64,000 nucleotides of DNA from Fragilariopsis cylindrus CCMP1102. Taxonomy: Eukaryota; Bacillariophyta; Bacillariophyceae; Bacillariales; Bacillariaceae. This document shows, one piece after another, positions 35,644 to 45,204 of the stretch. Below the pieces are notes generated by a model, which made no database searches, was not told the origin of the DNA, and worked only from the letters and a program-made list of their open reading frames with translations. The stretch spans positions 186,001-250,000 of the forward strand of contig FMBT01000296.1 of assembly GCA_900095095.1 (NCBI GenBank), read 5' to 3'. Each line of letters opens with the position of its first letter. Position 1 is the first letter of the stretch. The translations under genes were made by a program, and so were the position numbers.

Positions 35644-37725
35644 TCAATTTCCGTAGTATTCATTTAACGCATCCCGTGCATTATTCAATTCCTTAAACTT
35701 CTTGTCATCTCCGTTATTCTTATCAGGATGCCATGCTAAAGAAAGTCTCTTGAACTTTTTATTGTATGCTTGCCTTGGATTATCATCTAAGTACATACCA
35801 TCTTCATCGACCATTTCTAATGTCTTGTAATGTACCTTCAACTGAGCGGGTGGAATGATAACACCACCAAAATGCAATGCATCATAATTTGGTGGAGTTG
35901 CCCGAGGAGGAGATTTTCTTTTTGTCTTGCCTGAACCGGAAGGTACGGATGAGGAAGACCCTGTAGAAAATCCACTGGAGTATGCTGGTTTACTCGTACC
36001 ACTTCCGAAGGCTGGTCCGCCACTTCCAAAAGTAGGAGGGGAAGAAGATGAAGAAGCGCCACCAAAAGTTGGACCTGACGACGATGATGGTGCTGGTGGT
36101 GTACTCGTACTGCTTCCGAAGGCCGGTCCGTCGCTACCAAAAGTAGGAGGAGGAGGAGATGAAGAAGAAGTGCTACCAAAAGTTGGACCTGTCGACGATG
36201 ATGGTGCTGGTGGTGTACTCGTACTGCTTCCGAAGGCCGGTCCGTCGCTACCAAAAGTAGGAGGAGGAGATGCAGCACCACCAAAACTTGGACCTGTCGA
36301 CGATGATGATGGTGAAGGTGTACTCGTACCACCACTGCCGAATGCGCCACTACCAAAAGTAGGAGAGGAGGAAGATGAAGATGAAGCACCATCACCAAAG
36401 ATTGGACCTGTCGACGATGATGATGGTGAAGGTGTACTAGTACCACCACTGCCGAATGCACCACCACCGAACGGTTGTTGTTCACGTTGTTGTTGTTGTT
36501 TATCACCTTGTTGTAATGCTGATATCACCGACTTTAAATAAATAATAACAGTATCTTTTTTGTTTGATTCTTGACGTACAGTCTCGAAATGATTTAACAT
36601 CATTTCTTGTCGTTGATTACATGTTTCTAAATACTTTAATTGCACATCTAATCCATTAATATGATCAATATACTCATTTCTTTGTAATCGAAAATTTTCC
36701 TCATTATTATCGTACAAATCATCCAAATCATCATACTCTTGTACCGACTCCTTATAATCTTTTTCAAGCTCAGTATGTTGTTCTTGTAGATCCGTATTTT
36801 GCTCTTGGAGATCCGTATTTTGTACTTCAAGAGTAGTATTTTGAGTTCGTAGATTATTATTAATTTGTTTTTGTTTTTTTGTTCTGTTTTCTAAAAATAA
36901 AATATGAAGAAAACTTAAAGATCCCAAACTAATACCACCATACATCCAAACATACCAGAACACCGAATACAATGTGTCCATAATTGATCTAAATAATAAA
37001 CATAAATCACCATAATAATAATCGCCGCCGCCATCGTTGTTGTTGTTGTTGTTGTTAATCGTATTAGCTGTATCATTATCAGTCGCAATTGCAATTGCAA
37101 TTGCAAAGGACGATTCGTCGTCAAGAAGGAAGGACGACGATTTGTCAAGGAGGAACAATGATGGCGTGATAATGACGGGACGATCATCATCAGTAATAGC
37201 AGCAGCAGACGGAATAAGTGCAAGAGCACGTTCGTCGATGTCATCGGAAGCATCATCATCATTGTCAATGATGGGTGGTGTACCATTCAAACACATCGTT
37301 TCGAAGTAGCTACCAACAGCGATATCGATATCGATATCAATATTGATATCGACATCGGCCACGTCTTCAACTTCAACTTCAAGGTCAAGTTCATCATCGT
37401 TATCGTCGATGATGATGAAAGGGACGACGATATCAAAATCGATATCGATGATATCATCATAGAAAGGCGAAAGAGGATGTAGCATATCCACGATGGCAAT
37501 GTCAATGACATTCTGGACAATAGTAGAACCAATCTCGAAGACTGATGCAGTTGGTTTGTCCAAACGGATGATGTTGGTTGTCTCAAATGAAAGAGAAACC
37601 AAAGCTTGAGGACCAAGAGGCACAGTAGGCACGGTGGGCATCATGGCGAAGGCAGCAGAGGCGCCAACGGAGGCGAAGGCAGCAGAAGCGCCAGCGGAGA
37701 CGAAGGCAGCAGAAATCAACATCAT
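35644..37725 (-). CDS. Membrane-anchored coiled-coil, FG-repeat and J-domain protein
   Basis: Single exon, 693 aa. N-terminus (1-30) is hydrophobic and Ala-rich, made of 9-residue repeats ending GASAAF. Next comes an Asp/Ile-rich region (about 80-230), then a hydrophobic segment (about 247-279, likely transmembrane). A coiled coil follows (about 280-405, heptad-like NTDLQEQ repeats) and then a Gly/Ser/Pro region with about 15 Phe-Gly dipeptides (about 419-600, for example GPTFGS, GPAFGSS). It ends in a C-terminal J-domain with the diagnostic AWHPDKN. The FG part contains a 114-bp repeat unit (compare 36062 and 36176). J-domains stimulate Hsp70; FG repeats are typical of nucleoporins. A membrane-tethered co-chaperone is inferred. 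The N-terminus could be a signal peptide with an ASAF-like plastid cleavage motif, though this is uncertain. Confidence 0.8.
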   Translation of the reverse strand: MMLISAAFVSAGASAAFASVGASAAFAMMPTVPTVPLGPQALVSLSFETTNIIRLDKPTASVFEIGSTIVQNVIDIAIVDMLHPLSPFYDDIIDIDFDIVVPFIIIDDNDDELDLEVEVEDVADVDINIDIDIDIAVGSYFETMCLNGTPPIIDNDDDASDDIDERALALIPSAAAITDDDRPVIITPSLFLLDKSSSFLLDDESSFAIAIAIATDNDTANTINNNNNNNDGGGDYYYGDLCLLFRSIMDTLYSVFWYVWMYGGISLGSLSFLHILFLENRTKKQKQINNNLRTQNTTLEVQNTDLQEQNTDLQEQHTELEKDYKESVQEYDDLDDLYDNNEENFRLQRNEYIDHINGLDVQLKYLETCNQRQEMMLNHFETVRQESNKKDTVIIYLKSVISALQQGDKQQQQREQQPFGGGAFGSGGTSTPSPSSSSTGPIFGDGASSSSSSSPTFGSGAFGSGGTSTPSPSSSSTGPSFGGAASPPPTFGSDGPAFGSSTSTPPAPSSSTGPTFGSTSSSSPPPPTFGSDGPAFGSSTSTPPAPSSSSGPTFGGASSSSSPPTFGSGGPAFGSGTSKPAYSSGFSTGSSSSVPSGSGKTKRKSPPRATPPNYDALHFGGVIIPPAQLKVHYKTLEMVDEDGMYLDDNPRQAYNKKFKRLSLAWHPDKNNGDDKKFKELNNARDALNEYYGN

Positions 37726-38830
37726 GGTTATGATTAGATTGATTAGTTGGCTTGAGAGAGGAGTTGAAAGGCTTGAAAGGGTTTGTAATAAAACAAACTT
37801 GAGAATTAAATAACTTAAATTACAGTAAACAATTCAATTTGAAAGTTTAATGAAAATGATTTTGTGAAGAATAATGAAGTAGAAAGAAGTTGTGTATATT
37901 TTTCTTTTTGTTGTGTTGGAGGGAGAAAATGCAACTTCCTCGTGTTAAATACACGGTGATATATATTGTCTTCGTTCATCCTAATGTCTTGCCTTGTTTT
38001 GCCGTACATAATGCAAACCAATTGCTACGAGGGAATTGGTTCTCACGCTGGTTTATTCCACGAGTCAATTTCTGTTCCTACTTGAGGTTTTCGTGTGAAA
38101 GCGACGAAACTGACAAATCTATCTGTTTCCTCTCTCTATTTGTCTGTTGATAGTTTGTTCAGCGAAAGAATATTATGCATTCTGTGCTAGCTAGTGCAGT
38201 ATCATGACGATCCATGATCGTGGAGATGAAATAAATATGTGTGTACTGTAATAAAAGGCAGCATCACAAACTTCCCTTTCACAAACACGGAACTTGACAT
38301 CTTGACAATCGTTTGCAGTGATAGACAGACAGACAGACAGACAGATGATGAAAAAGATCGCGTCTTTTTGCCGAAGGAATTTGATTCTTGTCGCGCAGTT
38401 AAGCGTGCTTCAGCTCCTCACTAACAACGATAAAGCGTGTTGTACTGCTGTATAGAAATGGATCTTTTATTTTGACAACTACCGGTACAAAACATTTTAA
38501 ACATCACATCACATCGTATCGCATCGCATCACATCACATCAACACCGCCCACGACAATAAGACATATTGACGATGGTCTACAGTAGCTTGGCTTCTCTAT
38601 TGAAGTACACCATTTCTCCTACTTTTTCTTTATTTTATTGTTTATTAATCATAGATGCCTAAAATGAATGATATGTTAGATGACATCGCATCGATCCCTC
38701 AAGTGAAATGGATCTTTATTAAATGAAATCGAATGCAATTAAGTACAGTCGTAGATGACGGCGTTGATTTGATGGTTTGATGTCATGACACCATTACAAC
38801 AACGAATCGGTAGGTAGGTCGATCGACCAA
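37726..38830. other. Spacer without a supported gene
   Basis: Upstream of the J-domain gene. Contains (GACA)n at 38323-38345 and a cluster of ATCACATC-type repeats near 38500-38540. No gene seen. Confidence 0.55.
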
Positions 38831-39187
38831 TCAATATATCAATCGATCGATTAATTGATCGATAGCTTTATTGTCTACGGTGCTATGCGATGATCTCTTG
38901 CCGATAAGAGTACGTACTATATCTTTCTCATCTTCGTCATTGATTTCATCTAATGCTAATAATATTGCAAGAACTTCTAATGCACCCAATCTCTCAATTA
39001 TCTTCTTATCATTAATCGTAGAGCACGAACGGTCCATCATATTCATTGCACCTTCACGAATTTCGTCATTTGATGGAAATTTCTTGAGAGCAACAACCAG
39101 CAAAGGAAGAATAATTTCATAATCGGAACTATCGTCCAGAAGGTTTACATCGCAGCAACAGTCGAAGAATTCAATGGCTTCTTGTAT
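38831..39187 (-). pseudogene. Fragment of an ARM/HEAT-like helical-repeat protein
   Basis: An open stretch of 118 codons ends at 38831 but has no ATG near its beginning; it opens just after a TGA at 39188-39190. The text (LPLLVVALKKFPSNDEI, ERLGALEVLAILLA, QLIDRLIY) has the Leu/Ala spacing of armadillo-type helices. Probably a truncated remnant, or a last exon whose upstream part is missing. Family identification is weak. Confidence 0.4.
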
Positions 39188-39366
39188 TCACCCTCCACGA
39201 CCTTCAAAAGTCCACAAACTATTCCTTTTTAGTACTTCTAAAGAGAATATTTTTACCATTCCATATGGACAGGCATGCATATTCGTATTGATGGGAACGT
39301 ACATAAAAAGAGAACATACAGTTCGATTCCCGATAAAGAATGAAAGAAAGAATAGCAAGGTAGAAC

Positions 39367-39380
39367 CCCCCCCCCCCCCA
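39367..39380. repeat. Poly-C run
   Basis: About 14 C in a row, an uncommon feature in this AT-rich window. A similar run is at about 41645-41659. Confidence 0.85.
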
Positions 39381-39544
39381 TTACGGAACACGGGGGAGTA
39401 AAAATTGCATTACACTCCGAGTCGATCGAGAAAAAAACTATTCATATAGAGGGTGGAGTATACAGTAGTATAGTGGAATGCTCCACGATATTGAAGATTC
39501 CTTCCTCCTCTAGAATCAGTAAAGTCCACACAAGACAAAAAAGA

Positions 39545-39569
39545 ATATATATATATATATATATATATA
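39545..39569. repeat. (AT)n microsatellite in a 5' leader
   Basis: Twelve AT units about 55 nt upstream of the start codon of the MATH protein gene. The longer open frame through it starts at GTG and is not taken as coding. Confidence 0.9.
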
Positions 39570-39625
39570 AAGCTATCACCAACAACACCACAAACAACAA
39601 CAGCAACAACGACAACAACGACAAA

Positions 39626-40954
39626 ATGGGAAAGATAGAGAAGATACAGTTTCATATTCACGATTTTGCAAATCTAAAAGAAAAGCGAGGGGAATGGATT
39701 GAAACGAACAATGCCAAAGCCCACGGAACTCTTTGGAACCTGCATATTTATCCCCGTGGTTGTACTGAGTCGGATATCGGAGATGTGTCTATTTACATTC
39801 TCTGTAACGGTGAAGATAATAAATCTGATCCAGTGAAGGTAACGATTCGAACCAAAGCGTCCTACTGGGGTCTGGAGAAATTTGACATGCTTTTGGGATG
39901 CAACAAATTTTCCAGGCAAAGAAAGGATATAATTGAAAATGACTGCAATGACGATGGCACGCTTACTATTACTGTTGAGCTAGAAATAGAGTGTAGTTAC
40001 CTACCACAAGACACGAATCCGGCATCGACATCGCAGCAACCACCAAGTCTTCAGGAAGAAAGACCAGGTTGTCAAAACGATATTATTATAATGCAATGTG
40101 AAAGATGTCATTTTAGATTCACGGAAACAGATTATAATGGAGACGATTTTTTTCAAACTCACATTAGGAATGCTGCATGTCATTCCTTGGTCAATTGGAG
40201 ATGCCAAATATGGAAGAACAAACAAGCTGATAAGGAGAAGGAGAAAAAAAAGGTTCTTATCATTCCACCGCGGACTGTACCGGTTCCTTCTTTTCGCAGT
40301 TGCACCTGTAAGTGTTGCTCCAGTTTCTGGAACAATCCTATCACTCCCGAGAAGAAGAGGAAGGATTCATCTTCTACTGCCACTACTGCCACTGGTTCTT
40401 CTTCTCTCTGGATGAAGAAGGAGAAGAAGAATGAGGATAAAAACGGAAATAAGGAAAGTGTACATCAACAACACCAACTCCAGCCTCATCTACCCAAGAA
40501 AAAAAAGGAGACAGCACGCAACAACGACGATGATGACAATGAACAACAGGGTACTAATTATCAGGAAGGGAACGATGTAATTAATATCAAAGAATTCGAA
40601 GATTGGTTAAGGAAGTGCAAAAGTACCAGTGGAAAGGAACAACGTCCAATATCTGATTCTAACGCACGATCTGTGATAAACCGTGTAAAGGATTTAACGT
40701 CCGGACGTGGAATTGGATATAAAAACTGGCCTGCGGATATACGTTTTTGTGGACCAACTGATGTAATCCGAAAAGGACCAATTACATTAGAATACAATTT
40801 ACATTCTCTATTGCAAGACGCAAAAGAATTCGAAAACAAGCATGGTCGGGATAAAGGTAATGGTTGGGTAGTACAGCATCCAGTCAGGAAATTGATTCTG
40901 TATAAAGATTATATCACAGAATCTCGAGAAAATAACCACGTACTCATTGAATAG
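39626..40954 (+). CDS. MATH-domain protein with C2HC-type zinc finger
   Basis: Start at ATG 39626, giving 442 aa in one exon; the frame extends upstream to a GTG, but only through low-complexity sequence. Residues about 5-130 resemble a MATH (meprin/TRAF homology) domain: IHDFANLKEKRGEW, LWNLHIYPRG, then VSIYILC and DPVKVTIR. A putative zinc site follows: C158-x2-C161-x17-H179-x5-C185. The middle is basic and Ser/Thr-rich (KKKK runs). The C-terminal 110 residues form another conserved-looking unit (GIGYKNWPADIRFCG.. GNGWVVQHPVRKLILYKDY) that I cannot name. MATH domains mediate protein binding. A diverged copy of the finger region lies just after the stop codon (40962-41074). Confidence 0.75.
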   Translation: MGKIEKIQFHIHDFANLKEKRGEWIETNNAKAHGTLWNLHIYPRGCTESDIGDVSIYILCNGEDNKSDPVKVTIRTKASYWGLEKFDMLLGCNKFSRQRKDIIENDCNDDGTLTITVELEIECSYLPQDTNPASTSQQPPSLQEERPGCQNDIIIMQCERCHFRFTETDYNGDDFFQTHIRNAACHSLVNWRCQIWKNKQADKEKEKKKVLIIPPRTVPVPSFRSCTCKCCSSFWNNPITPEKKRKDSSSTATTATGSSSLWMKKEKKNEDKNGNKESVHQQHQLQPHLPKKKKETARNNDDDDNEQQGTNYQEGNDVINIKEFEDWLRKCKSTSGKEQRPISDSNARSVINRVKDLTSGRGIGYKNWPADIRFCGPTDVIRKGPITLEYNLHSLLQDAKEFENKHGRDKGNGWVVQHPVRKLILYKDYITESRENNHVLIE

Positions 40955-40961
40955 TAGCTGT

Positions 40962-41074
40962 CACGAAAACAGATTATAATGAAAACGATTATCTTCGAAC
41001 TCACATTAGGACTGCTGCATGTCATTCCTCGGTCAATAGGAGATACCATACATGGAAGAACGAACAAGCTGATA
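40962..41074 (+). pseudogene. Partial duplicate of the upstream zinc-finger segment
   Basis: This 113-nt piece aligns without large gaps to 40120-40232 inside the MATH gene, starting 8 nt after that gene's stop codon. It keeps THIRTAACHS (the His and Cys of the finger) but is in another frame relative to the parent and ends in TAG. It is a dead fragment unless used as alternative 3' sequence. Confidence 0.85.
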
Positions 41075-42490
41075 TGTAGGCAGGAGGGGGTTGTATGGAA
41101 TCGGATCAAAGGAGATGCGGACAAGGATAGAGAGATAGAAAAAGAGAGATATATCATATTTATGGATATTCAAAAACAAAACAAAAAAAGAGAAGGGAGA
41201 ACTGGTCAAATGAGAAAGAAAAGAAACACCCGAAGGTAGCCCATGTATCAGCGGCACGCGTATCAGAAACTTAACACACTACAATAGTTGACTTATAATT
41301 TACAAATGTATCCTGTCACTTGTAACTTACGTGGTTTATGATTATTATATATATATATGATAGGAATGATTCTTCCAATAAATGATTGTAAAGATAAAAC
41401 ATATTGATACTGCTGATGTACATCTAGCTGGAGCTGGAGCTGGAGCTGTAATAGCTACTGACGTTTTTGTCATTGTCATCGCAGTCGTTGCAGTCGTTAT
41501 ATTGTCTCCGTTAAAATTCTAATAGAAGAAGAAGACTGTCGTATTTGTCATATCCATAATAAATATTTTTTTGTGATTATTACCTGATCGTCAATCGTAC
41601 TGTATATGTCGATCCTACTCTTGCACTCGGTCCGTCGCTTCAACCCCCCCCCCCCCCCCTTTTTTTTGTTATCATAAGGGTGTAAGGTAGGACAGTGAAG
41701 TGAAACTCGTACAGTCAGGCCATTACTTGCTACTACTCTTTCCTCTCCTATGTAGTAGTATTCCTCGGCTCTTATTGGTCTTCACTTTGTGTACGGTAGC
41801 ATCATTTTCGATTGGTTCTTGCACATAAACTGTACAACGGTTATGTACTACTATGAACTTTTTTTTGTGTTGTTGTGTCACACACACACACACACACACA
41901 CACATAATCAATGGTACTGTACACATTCCTATCGATGATGAGGCATATAAAATTTAAAAAAAAGAACAAGAAACATTTTCTTCCAATTAAGTCAAATCTA
42001 GCGCTCCAAAGTCCCGCGTTGTTTGTTCTGAAAGAAAATTCAAGAAGCTTCGATTGATTCAGATTTTTGGGTGGCGCTTTTTGCCATTGGCTCCTTGTTG
42101 CGGTATTAGCTATTCTAATGCACTTTTCTGGGTTTTCTTTTTTACGATCAAAAATATCAAAATAAAAGTGATGGAATATTTCCTAAAATAGTGTTTCGCG
42201 AAGTGAACTTTATCTGTCAAGAACCAAAAAGCAAGGTCTGTACTTCGATCCAATTAAATGTTTCGCGGTTGCATTTCGAGTCGTGGTGGTTCATTCATTT
42301 ACAGCCACGAAAACCTTTTGAATTCATGAATTTATTAAAATTTGTATTTTCAATTCTTGCGCCTTTCCAAACATATCTTTATATCTTGTACTTGTACCGT
42401 TACAAGCATTTCTTCGCGTTAGCTGTTGTTGTCATCGTCGTCCGTATATTTCACCTTCCTCCCTCCCTTCCTTGCGAATCGTATCGTATC
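41075..42490. other. Spacer without a supported gene
   Basis: Holds (GGAGCT)n at about 41428-41448, a C15-T8 homopolymer junction at about 41645-41667, and (CA)n at 41880-41903. No gene seen. Confidence 0.55.
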
Positions 42491-42622
42491 AAGCAATCCT
42501 CAAAAGAACAAGACAAGAGAAACAAAGCAAAGAATCTACTAGATCAGGAAGAGGTAGAAACAAGAAAGGTAGAGAATTAAAAGAGTCAAGTCAGTCAAGA
42601 AGAAGTACTAATTTCAAAAATC
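42491..42622 (+). promoter_or_regulatory. 5' module shared with the TTC4 gene
   Basis: The 130 nt before the ATG at 42623 match, at high but interrupted identity, the leader of the minus-strand gene at 63030. Shared in order: AGCAATCCTCAAA, GAACAAGAC, CTACTAGATCAG, AAAGAGTCAAGTC, AGTACTAAT or GTACTAATA, TTTCAAAAA, ATCATGACGGAAC. This is probably core promoter plus 5'UTR. A third copy lies at 63661-63929. Confidence 0.7.
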
Positions 42623-44305
42623 ATGACGGAACCTCCTCCTCGGAATAATCGCGATCGTGATCGTGTTGCTGCTCCTCAACGATCACGATCGCCTTATCAT
42701 AGTAGAAAACCTAAAGAAGGCAAACATAAAAAGGAAAGAAGAATGAAACGTAAACGAGAGGGAGTTACACAAAAACAAATAAACGATCAAAAGAATCCAC
42801 TTATACCTGCAATTTGGCCACCAAAGAAACAAAAGAAAGAAACGCCTACTGTTTGGCCAAAAGAATATCATAGAAATAAAGAAGGAAGGTTAGCAGCAAA
42901 GAAACGTCGTAGCGAGAGTAGTAGCAACAGCAGCAACAACCAAATCGAGAAACTTACTAAAGTTAAAAGTCAAAGTGAGATTGATAAAGAGAGAAATAGT
43001 GAATCATGGTTGAAAGAACAACAATTATTTCGTGAATGTGAGATTAAATATATGCATTTAATCCAACGTTGGGAAAAGGCAATACGAAATGAAAATTCAA
43101 ACCAATTATTGTGTTTGTACAAGAAAGAATTTCTTACTAGTAGCAGCAGCGATAGTGAGGGTAACGATAACGATGGTAATAGTAGTAGGAGTAAAATTGA
43201 ATCCTTTTCGGCACCCTTTATTGAAGAATATAAGCTAAAAAAATACATCAAACAATCAAAAGATATTATTGATGAGTTTGGTAACGACGATGAGGATGCT
43301 AAATCTATTGTCAAGAAAGTGCAAGATACATTTGCTCGAACATACGGGAGCAAGAAACGACATGTTCCCAAAGGATTTGAGGCCAAGAAGGAACGGAAGG
43401 AGAAGAAAGAGGATACAACTGTGGATGAATACACAGGAGAACGTATTATAAAAACTGTAATTCGTACCGAAAATGATATTATTGTTGTCAAATCAAGAGT
43501 GAAACCAAATAGTGATGTGGATCAACAAAAGATTTGTATCATACTCGATCGGGTCCTCGATATGGGAGGAAAGCCTACTACTACAGAATCAAAATCAAAA
43601 TCGTATCGACAACAATTTATAACAGCTACAAAAAGTAATGCCTATATGAGTCAACAAATTGTAGCAGAATCCATGTTAAAAGATGTGCGAAAATGTATGG
43701 GAGGAATTCCCGTTAGGTAAGTTTTGTTTTCTATATTATATAATACTATATTGTTGTACTGTACTGATGCACCACAACACACCCATCACATCTTTGTGTG
43801 TCATGTGTGATGAGTGTGTGTTTGTGGGTCACACGGCATGTGTATATATATTGTATACAAATCCGTACATGAGTATTACTGCTGGTTCTCTTTCGTTCGG
43901 TTGTGAAAATATACTTTGACCTACCACCGCTTACTTTGCCGTATGTGTTTGCATTTTTGTTTGTTTGTTGATTAATATCATTCCTAATGATTCATTCATT
44001 TTAGATTTTTGCGCAAGATTCCTAAAACACAAGCATTTGTTGAGGAAAAGAAAGATATTGCAAGATCCGCATTATCAAATGCAATCAGTCTCTATCTATC
44101 GTCAACAACAGCAGCTACAGTTACGACAGATGATGCTGCCGAAGCGAATGCAGTTACTACAGTTACTACAGATGTTGCGAATGAAGATGCAGACGCTGAT
44201 TCATCACCTGCAGTTGAATCTCAATCTGTAGCCGATGCAGATGCATCATCATCTGATTCAGATTCAGATACAGACTCTTCTACAAGCGATTCAGATCCAG
44301 ATTAA
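42623..44305 (+). CDS. Basic, Lys/Arg/Ser-rich nuclear-type protein, two exons
   Basis: Exons 42623-43716 and 44005-44305 flank a 288-nt intron (GTAAGT donor, phase 2), giving about 464 aa. The N-terminus is Arg/Ser-rich and highly basic (RSRSPYHSRKPK, KKERRMKRKREG), as in splicing or nucleolar proteins. The middle is mixed helical with conserved-looking phrases (WLKEQQLFRECEIKYMHLI, DEYTGERIIKTVIRTEND). MSQQIVAESMLKDVRKC runs across the intron into RFLRKIPKTQAFVEEKKD, and the tail is acidic Asp/Ser (DSDSDTDSS). No family recognised; nuclear location is inferred from basic clusters. Its promoter, 5'UTR and first three codons (MTE) are shared with the TTC4 gene at 63030. Confidence 0.75.
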
Positions 44306-45204
44306 TTATCTATAGAATGTGTTCACTATATAGCAATAGGTACAAGCAAGCACGTGTGTTGATACTGTTTTTTCTTAGTTGGACAAGAACAAACCGTACG
44401 TGCATGGTTCATCCTTGGTCTCTCCTATTCATTCAGCTGTCCATCATTATGATAACTTAATGATGAGACTTTATTACCATTATGTGATGTTGATGAACCA
44501 ATCCCTGGTGTATTCGGTATAGATGTTGAAAAATCCATATTTTTTTTTTTAAATAGTATTGCTTTTATTTTGCTTGTTATTATTGTTAGTATTAGTTGAA
44601 AGTGATGCTACTGCTAATGCTGATAGAGTGTCTTTTCCTTTGTTTCAATAACATATAAGTGAAAGGTCAGTTTGAAGTTAGTTGTTTGGTCCTTGCTACG
44701 CCATTGTCGACTGGAAGGATAGTCTGAAATGTTGTTGTTGTTGTTTGTTTTGTGTGCATGTTTCGCTTTTTATGTTGCGCTGCGTGTGTGTCGTTGCTGT
44801 GAGAGTGCACGGTAGTAGAATCAATCGACGACGTACGGACGATCAAATATAGACAGATTTAGTCCTAAATAGTTCAAAATCCAACAAGCAAGCAAATCAG
44901 AAGGCGCGGGTTATTAAAATAAGAAAAATCCATTGCTTGTGAAAATTAAAAAAGGAAGGAAGATATGTCACTTTGACAACAACAATAAAACGATAACGAC
45001 GAGTCGAGTCGACTTTAGTGAAAGCGACGAGTTAGCAAATAGCATCACTAGTATCGCACCTTCAAATAATATTTATAACCGGATCATCGTTTTGACAGTC
45101 AGTCAGTCAGTCAGTCAGTCAGTCAGTATTCCTCTATATTTTCTTCTCTCCTTCTGATATACTGTATACATCCATCTGCTGAGGTAGGCAGGCAGGGAAG
45201 CAAC
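44306..45204. other. Spacer without a supported gene
   Basis: Contains a T10 run at about 44541 and (AGTC)n at about 45097-45127, just upstream of the HA-repeat gene. No gene seen. Confidence 0.55.

Noticed and set aside
35838-36541. ORFs of 222 and 204 codons overlapping the FG-repeat region in other frames
   Set aside because: Repetitive DNA without stops creates them; compositions are biased (His/Leu/Val or Pro/Lys/Gly) and there is no domain.
39473-39625. 51-codon upstream extension of the MATH protein
   Set aside because: Starts at GTG and runs through an (AT)n repeat; it reads as low-complexity leader.
43683-43919. ORF of 78 codons across the intron of the 42623 gene
   Set aside because: It spans a good GTAAGT donor; splicing to 44005 restores a sensible frame.
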